5,049 nucleotides of DNA from Armatimonadota bacterium (GTDB lineage Bacteria > Armatimonadota > Zipacnadia > Zipacnadales > UBA11051). The notes beneath the pieces are model-generated. The model had not been told where the DNA came from. It did not search any database and saw nothing but the letters and a program-made list of their open reading frames with translations. Each line of letters begins with the position of its first letter. Within the stretch, counting starts at the first letter, position 1. Both the position numbers and the translations under genes were made by a program. Below are positions 1 through 4,999 of this stretch, in pieces. The DNA lies in contig DPJP01000089.1 in the NCBI GenBank assembly GCA_003542955.1, forward strand, positions 10,749-15,797. The letters are read 5' to 3'.

Positions 1-1
1 C

Positions 2-943
2 GACGCCCCGCGGTGGGAGCTGCGGATGCTCGGCGTCACCGATGACGCCACGCTCGAGGCCCTCCGCGCGCAGGCGGGCAGGCGCGTGGTCACCATCGGC
101 GTCGTCGGGCAGGGCGGGATGAGCCTGAGCAACCTGCGCCCCTACATGCCGCCGGGCAGCAGCTTCGTCTACCGCAGCGCGCCCAACTTCCCTGACTGCG
201 ATCCGCACACAGGTACCCATGACAACGGACAGATCCGCGTGATTCTCGACTTGCTCGGGGCTCTGGGCGTCCGCGCGCGCATCGCCTCCTACCAGCCGAG
301 CGACGACTGGGACACCGTCGCGCGCGACTTCGCCGCCGCCGGTGAACGCTGCGACATCGTCGTCGGCTTCCAGTCCTTCTGGGGCGGCAAGGCCACGATG
401 CTCAGCGACGCTATCGCCTCCCGCCCGCGGGCGCTGTATGTGAGCCCCTATGTGGGCTATGAGGACCGGCCCACGTCAACATGCATGCAGGCCGCCGCCT
501 GGAAGCCCTGGGGCGACGGCCTGGCGCACTTCGTCACCTGCGCCCCGCTGGCGAAGCGCTCCGACGGCAGCGTGCTCATGCCCACCGCGCGGGATGAGCA
601 GGACACCGAGATCGTCAACTTCATCGCGCCCTCCTACCACGCGAGCGGGCCGGGCGGGACATGCCCGGGCGGAGCGACAACTGCCGGCGTCGCCGCCTAC
701 CTGTACGCTGCCGCCCCGATGCGCCCCACACCGACGCAGGTGACCGACTGGCTGCGCCGCAGCGCCTGCATCGACGAGGTGGCCCTGACCTCCACGGAGC
801 CATTCACAGCCGAGCATGTCGAGAAGCTCCGTGGCTGCATCGCCAACATGCTACTGCCTGCCCCGGCAGGTCCACGGATGCTCGACGCGCCCGGCGTGAT
901 CTCGCTGCGTGGCGCGTTCGAACTCATGCAGACGGGGGGATAG
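2..943 (+). CDS. Subtilisin-like (S8 fold) protein, probably catalytically inactive; 5'-partial
   Basis: The reading frame is open to the left edge, so the gene probably starts outside the window. An ATG at 26 with GGGAG at 15-19 is an alternative start, giving 305 residues. Numbering from that Met, the layout follows a subtilase domain. A beta-strand VVTIGVVGQGG (21-31) sits where the catalytic Asp strand belongs, PHTGTHDNG (60-68) where HGTHVAG belongs, and GTCPGGATTAGVAAYL (211-226) aligns without gaps to GTSMATPHVAG. It is followed by the usual helix and 'TPTQVTDWLRRSA' (235-247). The Asp position is Gly28, the His position Thr62 (His61 is one residue off), and the Ser position Cys213. 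The oxyanion-hole Asn segment (about 135-145) also shows no GN pair. Family knowledge predicts no normal serine-protease activity; a binding or scaffold role, or an unusual Cys enzyme, is inference. Cys is fairly frequent (58, 109, 153, 172, 213, 248, 271). Fold assignment is by motif only. Confidence 0.62.
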   Translation, partial: DAPRWELRMLGVTDDATLEALRAQAGRRVVTIGVVGQGGMSLSNLRPYMPPGSSFVYRSAPNFPDCDPHTGTHDNGQIRVILDLLGALGVRARIASYQPSDDWDTVARDFAAAGERCDIVVGFQSFWGGKATMLSDAIASRPRALYVSPYVGYEDRPTSTCMQAAAWKPWGDGLAHFVTCAPLAKRSDGSVLMPTARDEQDTEIVNFIAPSYHASGPGGTCPGGATTAGVAAYLYAAAPMRPTPTQVTDWLRRSACIDEVALTSTEPFTAEHVEKLRGCIANMLLPAPAGPRMLDAPGVISLRGAFELMQTGG

Positions 944-966
944 GGAGTGGGAAGTGGGACGTGGGG
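943..966 (+). other. Putative G-quadruplex motif overlapping the stop codon
   Basis: Four G tracts (943-945, 949-951, 956-958 and 963-966) are separated by loops of 3, 4 and 4 bases (AGT, AAGT, ACGT). This meets the usual G3+N1-7 definition. The first tract begins with the last base of the TAG stop of the subtilisin-like gene, so the motif lies on the coding strand and in the mRNA 3' end. A folded structure could affect 3'-end formation or read-through toward the sulfatase gene; that role is inference. It may equally be a remnant of a GGGAAGT-type tandem repeat. Confidence 0.5.
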
Positions 967-1074
967 TGCGTGAACGGCGACGGCGAACGGTGCGCGGCGA
1001 CCGGCCCCTCGCCCTGCAGGTCAGCACCCTCTCGCGGCGAAACGACCCTCACCCGCACAGGTTCCACTGTGACG

Positions 1075-1081
1075 AAGGGAG
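1075..1081 (+). promoter_or_regulatory. Ribosome binding site of the sulfatase gene
   Basis: AAGGGAG lies 10 bases before the ATG at 1092. It supports that start over the in-frame ATG at 909, which would add about 61 Arg-rich residues and overlap the end of the preceding gene. Confidence 0.55.
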
Positions 1082-1091
1082 CCACACCCGC

Positions 1092-2552
1092 ATGAAGCGC
1101 CCCAACATCGTCCTGATCATGTCCGACCAACACAATCCCCACGTCATGGGCTGTGCAGGCGACCCATGCGCGCAGACACCGAATCTCGACCGCATGGCCG
1201 AAAGCGGCGTGCGCTTCTCCAGCAACTACTGCGCGGGACCGCTCTGCGTGCCCTCGAGGCTGACCTTCCTCACCAGCCGTTACCCCTCCGACATCGAGGT
1301 CTGGACTAACAGCGCCGCCCTGCCCTCGCACGCGGCGACCTTCGCCCACCAGTTGACCCTTGCCGGCTACAAGACTACCCTCTGCGGCCGCATGCACTTT
1401 GTCGACGCCGACCAGAACCACGGCTTCACCCGGCGCCTGGTCGGCGATGTCAGCGGCGCCATGCGCGGAGCGGGGAGAGAGATGTTCGAGGGCGTCTGGA
1501 ACACCGCCGGCTGCGGGCAGAGCCACGGTGCGCTGATGGATGATGCCGTCGGCCCCGGCACCGCGACCTATGAGGTCTACGATCGTGCCGTCACCGCCCG
1601 TGCGTGCCGGGAGATCCGCGAGTATGCAGACCGCGGCGGCGAGCAGCCCTTCTGCATGGTTGTCGGGATGCTGCTGCCGCACAACCCCTGCGTCTGCCGG
1701 AAGGACCTCTTCGACTACTACATGGACACCCTCCCCGATCCCGATCTGGGCGCTCCATCCGACGAGCACCCGGCCGTCGGCTCTCTACGCGACACGCGCG
1801 ATACACACACTGTCACCCTCGAGGAGGCGCGCCGGGCCCGCGCCGCCTACTACGGCCTTGTGACGACCATGGATGGGAGCATCGGGCAGATCATCGAGGC
1901 ACTCGAGCTGACCTCCCTTGCGGAGGATACCGTGCTCATCTACACCTCCGACCACGGCGACCTCAACGGCGAGCACGGCATGTGGTGGAAGGACAGCTTC
2001 TATGAGGGCTCGGTCAGTGTACCAATGCTGTGGTCGTGGCCGGGGGCATTTCGCGCAGGCGCAGAGGTCGACGCGGTGACCAGCCTGCTCGACATCGGCC
2101 CGACGCTGGCCGACCTCGCCGGAGCGGAGCCGCTGCCGGAGCGCCGTGGCAGCAGCCTGACGGGCTTTCTCTATCCCCACGGCGACACCTCGACCTGGCC
2201 CGATGTCGCTTTCGCTGAGACGTATGCGCTCGCCCAGCGCCCCGCGCGGATGCTCCGCAGCGGCCGCTACAAGCTCAACGTCTACCATGGCTACGATGAC
2301 TGCCAGCTCTTCGACATGCAGACCGACCCCGGCGAGGTACACGACCTCGCTCGCGACCCGGCACACGCGGACATCCGGCAGGAGCTGCTCGACCGCGCCA
2401 CGGACGGCTGGGATGGCGACGTCATCGAGCGGAGATGCGCGCTGCGCAGCGCCGAACTGAACCTCACGCAGCGCTGGCGCAGCCATGCAGGAGCCACGTC
2501 GTCCGAGATATGGGATATGCCCGCCGGGTGCAATGCTCGTCAGCCTGAGTAG
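1092..2552 (+). CDS. Sulfatase, family S1 (arylsulfatase/choline-sulfatase-like), Cys-type
   Basis: This 486-residue protein hydrolyses a sulfate ester; the substrate is not evident. It opens directly with the first strand of the alkaline-phosphatase-like fold, RPNIVLIMSDQH (3-14), with metal ligand Asp12. CVPSR at 52-56 is the C-x-P/A-S-R signature in which Cys52 is converted to formylglycine, so a maturase must be encoded elsewhere. GRMHF (99-103), LPHNP (195-199) and SDHGDLNGEHGMWWK (286-300) match conserved active-site and metal-binding segments, with Asp287, His288 and Lys300 in the expected places. VPMLWSWPG (310-318) and LFDMQTDPGEVHDLA (406-420) are the typical C-terminal strands. Length is normal for the family. 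No signal peptide is present, so it should be cytoplasmic and act on an imported or internal substrate. The DHGDxxGEHG...WWK...F-x-EG layout recalls choline sulfatases and related hydrolases, but the specificity cannot be assigned. Tandem TAG stops end the gene. It lies 148 bases after the subtilisin-like gene. Confidence 0.93.
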   Translation: MKRPNIVLIMSDQHNPHVMGCAGDPCAQTPNLDRMAESGVRFSSNYCAGPLCVPSRLTFLTSRYPSDIEVWTNSAALPSHAATFAHQLTLAGYKTTLCGRMHFVDADQNHGFTRRLVGDVSGAMRGAGREMFEGVWNTAGCGQSHGALMDDAVGPGTATYEVYDRAVTARACREIREYADRGGEQPFCMVVGMLLPHNPCVCRKDLFDYYMDTLPDPDLGAPSDEHPAVGSLRDTRDTHTVTLEEARRARAAYYGLVTTMDGSIGQIIEALELTSLAEDTVLIYTSDHGDLNGEHGMWWKDSFYEGSVSVPMLWSWPGAFRAGAEVDAVTSLLDIGPTLADLAGAEPLPERRGSSLTGFLYPHGDTSTWPDVAFAETYALAQRPARMLRSGRYKLNVYHGYDDCQLFDMQTDPGEVHDLARDPAHADIRQELLDRATDGWDGDVIERRCALRSAELNLTQRWRSHAGATSSEIWDMPAGCNARQPE

Positions 2553-2569
2553 TAGACCTCGAGCCACAA

Positions 2570-2635
2570 TTGAGCATAACTTGAGCAAAGTATCCCCTTC
2601 ACTATCACGATAATGACTGTGTAGAGATATGCTCA
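2570..2635. promoter_or_regulatory. AT-rich patch with TGAGCA direct and inverted repeats; possible promoter/operator
   Basis: TTGAGC occurs at 2570-2575 and again at 2581-2586, exactly 11 bases apart, close to one helical turn. An exact 8-base inverted repeat, TGAGCATA (2571-2578) and TATGCTCA (2628-2635), brackets the patch, and another TGCTCA lies at 2683-2688. The second TTGAGC could act as a -35 with TATCAC (2603-2608, 16-base spacer) as a weak -10; GATAAT (2609-2614) is also present but badly spaced. If used, it would give the downstream 173-residue gene a leader of nearly 300 bases. The promoter assignment is tentative; the repeats are seen directly. Confidence 0.3.
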
Positions 2636-2752
2636 TGGCGGCGGGGTGGGCGGCATTGGTGACGAGTGGCGGCCACTGTGGATGCTCAGACCGGACTGCT
2701 CGGGTGGCGTGACCGGTCGCGACATCCAATGAAGTCTGTCCCGCTGCGATAT

Positions 2753-2776
2753 CGGCTCGCCCTTGCAGGGCTGCCG
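2753..2776 (+). other. Interrupted hairpin in the leader region
   Basis: Outer arms CGGC (2753-2756) and GCCG (2773-2776) enclose GCCCT (2759-2763), loop TGC and AGGGC (2767-2771). This gives 9 pairs with a small internal loop. There is no T-run after it, so it is unlikely to be an intrinsic terminator. Chance hairpins of this size are frequent in GC-rich DNA. Confidence 0.3.
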
Positions 2777-2892
2777 GACCGTAACCTCGTTGCCTTCGCC
2801 TCCCCCCTGCCCACCACCGTGACAGAGCGGCCGCGCTCGGCGTGCATGACACCATGCCGTTGTATGCGCGTCCCGCATCGAATACCTGGGAC

Positions 2893-2904
2893 GGGGGGAA
2901 AAGG
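2893..2904 (+). promoter_or_regulatory. Ribosome binding site of the 173-residue gene
   Basis: A G-rich run (G6 at 2893-2898) followed by AAAAGG ends just before three clustered in-frame starts: GTG 2904, ATG 2907 and ATG 2916. GGGGGGA is 7 bases from the ATG at 2907, the best spacing, so 2907 was chosen. ATG 2916 remains possible; GTG 2904 would be too close. Confidence 0.5.
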
Positions 2905-2906
2905 TG

Positions 2907-3428
2907 ATGGTCTATATGCGAGAGGACGTGCCGGCTATTACACACGAGGCTGCGGTGACCATTGCGCGCTGGTTGGAGACGAGGGCTGACACCGTGAGCG
3001 TCCAGAACGTCGTGGATGACCCCGAGTACCGGGCCAGGCATATCGACATCGTCTGGACACGCAGGCTCGACGATGGCACACACGCGAACGCATCGATCCG
3101 CATCAGGGCAGAGCGCTACGGGCACACGGGTGAATACCACCTCGAGGCGCCGGGGGGCACGGAAGGAGCGACGCCGGAGGCAATGGTCGCCACGGAGGCC
3201 GACTACATCTACTACTACTTCCTGCCGCGTTCGGAGTTACACATACTGCCCATGCAGCAGGTGCGGGGGTGGCTGCGGGAGCATGCCGCCGAGATGCGGC
3301 AGTTGCGACCCCCGACCGTGCTTGCCTCGGCCGAGGGCGTCGAGGTCGGGAGGCTCGTGTCACGCGACCGCCTGCTGCGGGAGGTCGGTGGCATCAGGGT
3401 CGTCCAGCTCAGGCCAAGAGCCGCCTGA
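2907..3428 (+). CDS. Uncharacterised protein resembling a PD-(D/E)XK nuclease-like family, with altered active site
   Basis: The protein has 173 residues, with no signal peptide or membrane segment. An N-terminal helix (13-27) is followed by VQNVVDDPEYRARHIDIVW (32-50), SIRIRAERYGHTGEYHLE (63-80), EADYIYYYFLPRSELHILPM (97-116), a helix with RGWLREH (120-126) and a C-terminal VGRLVSRDRLLREVGGIRVVQL (147-168). This order matches, as I recall it, a widespread family of uncharacterised proteins, common in cyanobacteria. Those carry 'VDLxW', 'VEIKxDRYxxTGNFFxE', 'TEADxxFYYFxxxxLYILP' and a final 'VGRLVPxxxVL' and look like PD-(D/E)XK nucleases. Asp47 is kept, but the expected E-x-K is R65-I66-R67, with E69 two residues on. 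Codon 67 is AGG, one base from Lys AAG. If the alignment is right, DNA cleavage is probably lost or altered. The gene stands alone after a 354-base gap and converges with the toroid gene. Coding status is well supported; family identity is by eye only. Confidence 0.6.
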   Translation: MVYMREDVPAITHEAAVTIARWLETRADTVSVQNVVDDPEYRARHIDIVWTRRLDDGTHANASIRIRAERYGHTGEYHLEAPGGTEGATPEAMVATEADYIYYYFLPRSELHILPMQQVRGWLREHAAEMRQLRPPTVLASAEGVEVGRLVSRDRLLREVGGIRVVQLRPRAA

Positions 3429-3519
3429 ACCCGCGCAGGGCTCACGACTGCAGACTACGGAAGACGTGATGCGAGCGTCCTTGTGTGCCGATGCCGCAGA
3501 CGTCCATGGCCATACCGGG

Positions 3520-3560
3520 CCTCGGGCGCGGATGCACGCTGTGCAGCCGCGAGCCCGAGG
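3520..3560. terminator. Long stem-loop between convergent genes; possible bidirectional terminator
   Basis: CCTCGGGC (3520-3527) pairs with GCCCGAGG (3553-3560), GCGG (3528-3531) with CCGC (3547-3550), and TGCAC (3533-3537) with GTGCA (3541-3545) around loop GCT. That makes 17 pairs, with one A/G mismatch and a two-base bulge (GA, 3551-3552). It lies 91 bases after the 173-residue gene and between two converging genes, where a shared transcription stop would be useful. There is no T-run on either strand, so it is not a classical intrinsic terminator. It could instead mark the edge of the neighbouring repeat. Confidence 0.4.
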
Positions 3561-3563
3561 CAA

Positions 3564-3737
3564 CCGTTGCCATTCCTTTCCGCGTCCTTCGCGGTTACCC
3601 ACTCGTTCCGCCGTTGCCCCTATCCGCGCCATCGGCGTCATCCGCGGTTTCCCCCGTTGGCCGTTGCCGTTCCTTTTCGCGTCTTCTCGCGTCTTTTCGC
3701 GTCTTTCGCGGTTGCCTCGTCGTTCCGCCGTTGCCTC
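3564..3737. repeat. Degenerate two-copy intergenic repeat (57 and 77 bp) with 10-bp internal units
   Basis: Copy A (3564-3620) and copy B (3661-3737) share the same order: CCGTTGCC, then a TTCC block, then TTTTCGCGTC-type units, then TTCGCGGTT, then CGTTCCGCCGTTGCC. Each copy starts with and ends near CCGTTGCC, so that 8-mer occurs at 3564, 3611, 3661 and 3728. Copy A has one 10-base unit and copy B three (3674-3683, 3684-3693, 3694-3703); the 20-base length difference is exactly two units. The 40 bases between them (3621-3660) contain further ATCCGCG-type words of the same style. At the left edge GGCAAC-C-GTTGCC (3559-3571) is an exact palindrome. This looks like a dispersed intergenic repeat rather than coding DNA. 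Confidence 0.85.
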
Positions 3738-3742
3738 CCGGC

Positions 3743-4906
3743 CTACGCCCCCGCCAGCAGCCTCCGCGCATCGATCAGGCAGTCGAACATGTCTGACTGA
3801 TGGTACGCGCACTTGTGGAAGTCCTCGCTCAGCACCGGCACCCCGCAGATTGACCGCTCTTCGCCGACGGGGTAGTCGAGCAGCCTGCACAGGCCCACCC
3901 GCGGGTCGAACATCTCCCGCCGCAGGTACTCGATCAGCCGCGCCGCCGCCGCCCGCAAGTGCGCATCCCTATGCCACGCCAACGCCTGCGCCATCATCCC
4001 GTACACCCACGTGTGGTACTTCTGCCCGTGGTTCTCCCAGGTATCCCAGTCCATCGCGCCGTCCGGCTTGACGCAGCCTGCCAGGAATTCACCCGCTCGC
4101 CGCAGGCACGCATTCACATCCCCCAGCAGTCCCTCCGGCATCAACCCGGAGTCGATCAGGTTCTGGAATATCCAGCAGACTGTCGCCGTATAGGAGATGC
4201 TGTTGTCATCGGGGTAGCTCGAGTACGGCAGCATGCCGTTGTCGCGTTGGGTGCCCATGATCGCCCTGATGGCCCTCATCCCACCGGCACGGAACGTCTC
4301 GGCCTCCGACGCATCATCGGCCATCGCCGAGCCGATCAGGAGCGTCTCGGCGGCATGGCCCGAGCCATTGAGGATGAGCTTGTCCTCGGGGTAGCCCTCC
4401 GAGTGGAGGAAGTTGCCGGGGTCGGTCTCGACGGTGAGCTGCCACCGGGCGGCCTTCACCAGAGACTCCCGGTACGCGGGCTTCTCCGGCAGCCCCAACC
4501 CTATCGCCGAGTACATCCCGTGCGCAACCATCCCCAGCGAAATCGAACTGCGCTCGTATTCCAGGTGGAACCGCGAGGGCTTCTCGTTATTGGTGATCTC
4601 GAACATGCCCCCGTCTTCATGCTGGCGGGGGATGACCCAGTCGAACGCCTTCTCCGCCCGCTCCGCGAGCCCCGCCCCGGGGTGCTCACCGGCGAGCTTG
4701 AGCAGCCCCAGCGCCGCACTGCCGACCGTGCGGTTGTGATGGCTGCCGCCGCCACGGTAGTCCAGGTGCGGGATGTGGTAGGCCAGTTCGCTCCAGAAGC
4801 TGCCGGCGTACTCACCATCGGTCTCCTGGCAGTCAACCAGGTACGCAAGCAGCCCCTCGATGAGGTCTGTTGCTGCCTGCCGCGTCGTGTCGTGTGTCTG
4901 GCTCAT
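3743..4906 (-). CDS. Predicted alpha/alpha-toroid protein with repeated Q-x-x-D-G motifs (function unknown)
   Basis: The protein has 387 residues. The start at 4906 was chosen because GGAGGA precedes it with good spacing; an in-frame ATG at 4993 would add 29 residues of unconvincing sequence. No signal peptide is seen, so it is probably cytoplasmic. Helix-rich segments alternate with loops carrying QETDG (27-31), QHEDGG (95-100), QRDNG (220-224) and KPDG (280-283), each followed by aromatic or Met residues. This resembles the QW-type repeats of the squalene-cyclase/prenyltransferase toroid. Other eye-catching stretches are HIPHLDYRGGGSHHNRTVG (44-62), HLEYERSSISLGMVAHGMY (114-132), LNGSGHAAETLL (179-190), a His/Trp cluster ENHGQKYHTWVYGMMAQALAWH (starting at 291) and a C-terminal YHQSDMFDCLIDARRLL (368-384). 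(alpha/alpha)6 glycosidases and lyases share such a fold, so a carbohydrate-active role near a sulfatase is plausible. It is unproven: no catalytic signature is recognised. Confidence 0.82.
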   Translation of the reverse strand: MSQTHDTTRQAATDLIEGLLAYLVDCQETDGEYAGSFWSELAYHIPHLDYRGGGSHHNRTVGSAALGLLKLAGEHPGAGLAERAEKAFDWVIPRQHEDGGMFEITNNEKPSRFHLEYERSSISLGMVAHGMYSAIGLGLPEKPAYRESLVKAARWQLTVETDPGNFLHSEGYPEDKLILNGSGHAAETLLIGSAMADDASEAETFRAGGMRAIRAIMGTQRDNGMLPYSSYPDDNSISYTATVCWIFQNLIDSGLMPEGLLGDVNACLRRAGEFLAGCVKPDGAMDWDTWENHGQKYHTWVYGMMAQALAWHRDAHLRAAAARLIEYLRREMFDPRVGLCRLLDYPVGEERSICGVPVLSEDFHKCAYHQSDMFDCLIDARRLLAGA

Positions 4907-4910
4907 GATG

Positions 4911-4916
4911 TCCTCC
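4911..4916 (-). promoter_or_regulatory. Ribosome binding site of the toroid gene
   Basis: On the reverse strand GGAGGA ends four bases before the ATG at 4906. It is the strongest Shine-Dalgarno site in the window and settles the start codon. Confidence 0.7.
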
Positions 4917-4931
4917 ACAGCATGTGCTTTG

Positions 4932-4958
4932 AGCGTCGGGCGCCGTCGCCCGGGCGCT
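4932..4958 (-). promoter_or_regulatory. Leader hairpin upstream of the toroid gene
   Basis: AGCG (4932-4935) and CGCT (4955-4958) enclose CGGGCG (4937-4942) and CGCCCG (4947-4952) around a four-base loop. This gives ten GC-rich pairs with a T versus GG internal loop. It lies 26 to 52 bases before the start codon, just above the ribosome binding site. A role in translation or mRNA stability is possible but not shown by the sequence. Confidence 0.35.
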
Positions 4959-4999
4959 ACAGGTTTCCCGCGCCATTGCTCGTCACCTTCCACTCATTG

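Larger units (their letters stand above)
2553..2906. other. 354-base intergenic region, AT-rich at left, hairpin-rich at right
   Basis: No convincing gene is present. The short frames here (for example one starting at 2666, and a reverse one at 2633-2878) have Arg/Pro/Ser-rich products of no recognisable family. The left part (2563-2635) is markedly more AT-rich than anything else in the window and carries the TGAGCA words described separately. The right part (2640-2900) is GC-rich and contains an exact 13-base palindrome at 2665-2677 (AGTGGC-G-GCCACT), CGATATCG at 2747-2754, a 9-bp interrupted hairpin at 2753-2776 and a 5-bp hairpin at 2825-2838. No U-tract terminator follows the sulfatase gene. 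Confidence 0.6.
3429..3742. other. Convergent intergenic region: stem-loop plus degenerate repeat array, no gene
   Basis: Bases 3429-3519 show nothing I can name. Bases 3520-3560 form a long stem-loop and 3564-3737 is repeat DNA, which ends five bases before the stop codon of the reverse-strand gene. Frames crossing this stretch encode Ser/Arg/Pro-rich shadows produced by the repeat and should not be called genes. Confidence 0.7.

Noticed and set aside
996..1013. GGCGA/TCGCC hairpin as a terminator before the sulfatase
   Set aside because: It has only five pairs with an eight-base loop and no T-run; chance is likely in GC-rich DNA.
909..1091. An upstream ATG start for the sulfatase
   Set aside because: It would overlap the preceding gene, add an Arg-rich tail across the G-tract region and lacks a ribosome binding site; the ATG at 1092 begins right at the conserved fold.
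924..1769. A 281-codon reverse-strand open frame
   Set aside because: It overlaps the sulfatase catalytic region including CVPSR; the product is Val/Gly/Ala-rich and matches nothing recognisable.
2666..2989. A 107-codon forward frame in the gap after the sulfatase
   Set aside because: It overlaps the well-supported gene at 2907 in another frame, its composition is not protein-like and no ribosome binding site was seen.
1785..3140. A 451-codon reverse-strand open frame
   Set aside because: It lies opposite the sulfatase and the start of the 173-residue gene and runs across the intergenic gap. Its product is compositionally biased with no family motif. Long antisense frames are expected at this GC content.
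3418..3443. GAGCC/GGCTC hairpin at the end of the 173-residue gene as a terminator
   Set aside because: It has only five pairs over a 16-base loop, overlaps the stop codon and has no T-run.
3564..3737. CRISPR array
   Set aside because: The repeat units are 8-10 bases, degenerate and without uniform unique spacers, and no cas gene is present.
3016..4071. A 351-codon forward frame across the repeat array
   Set aside because: It is Ser/Arg/Pro-rich throughout, overlaps genes on both sides in other frames, and owes its length to the repeat and GC bias.
4907..4993. An upstream ATG start for the toroid gene
   Set aside because: The extra 29 residues are charged and Pro/Arg-rich, and they translate the leader hairpin and the ribosome binding site. 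GGAGGA clearly serves the ATG at 4906.
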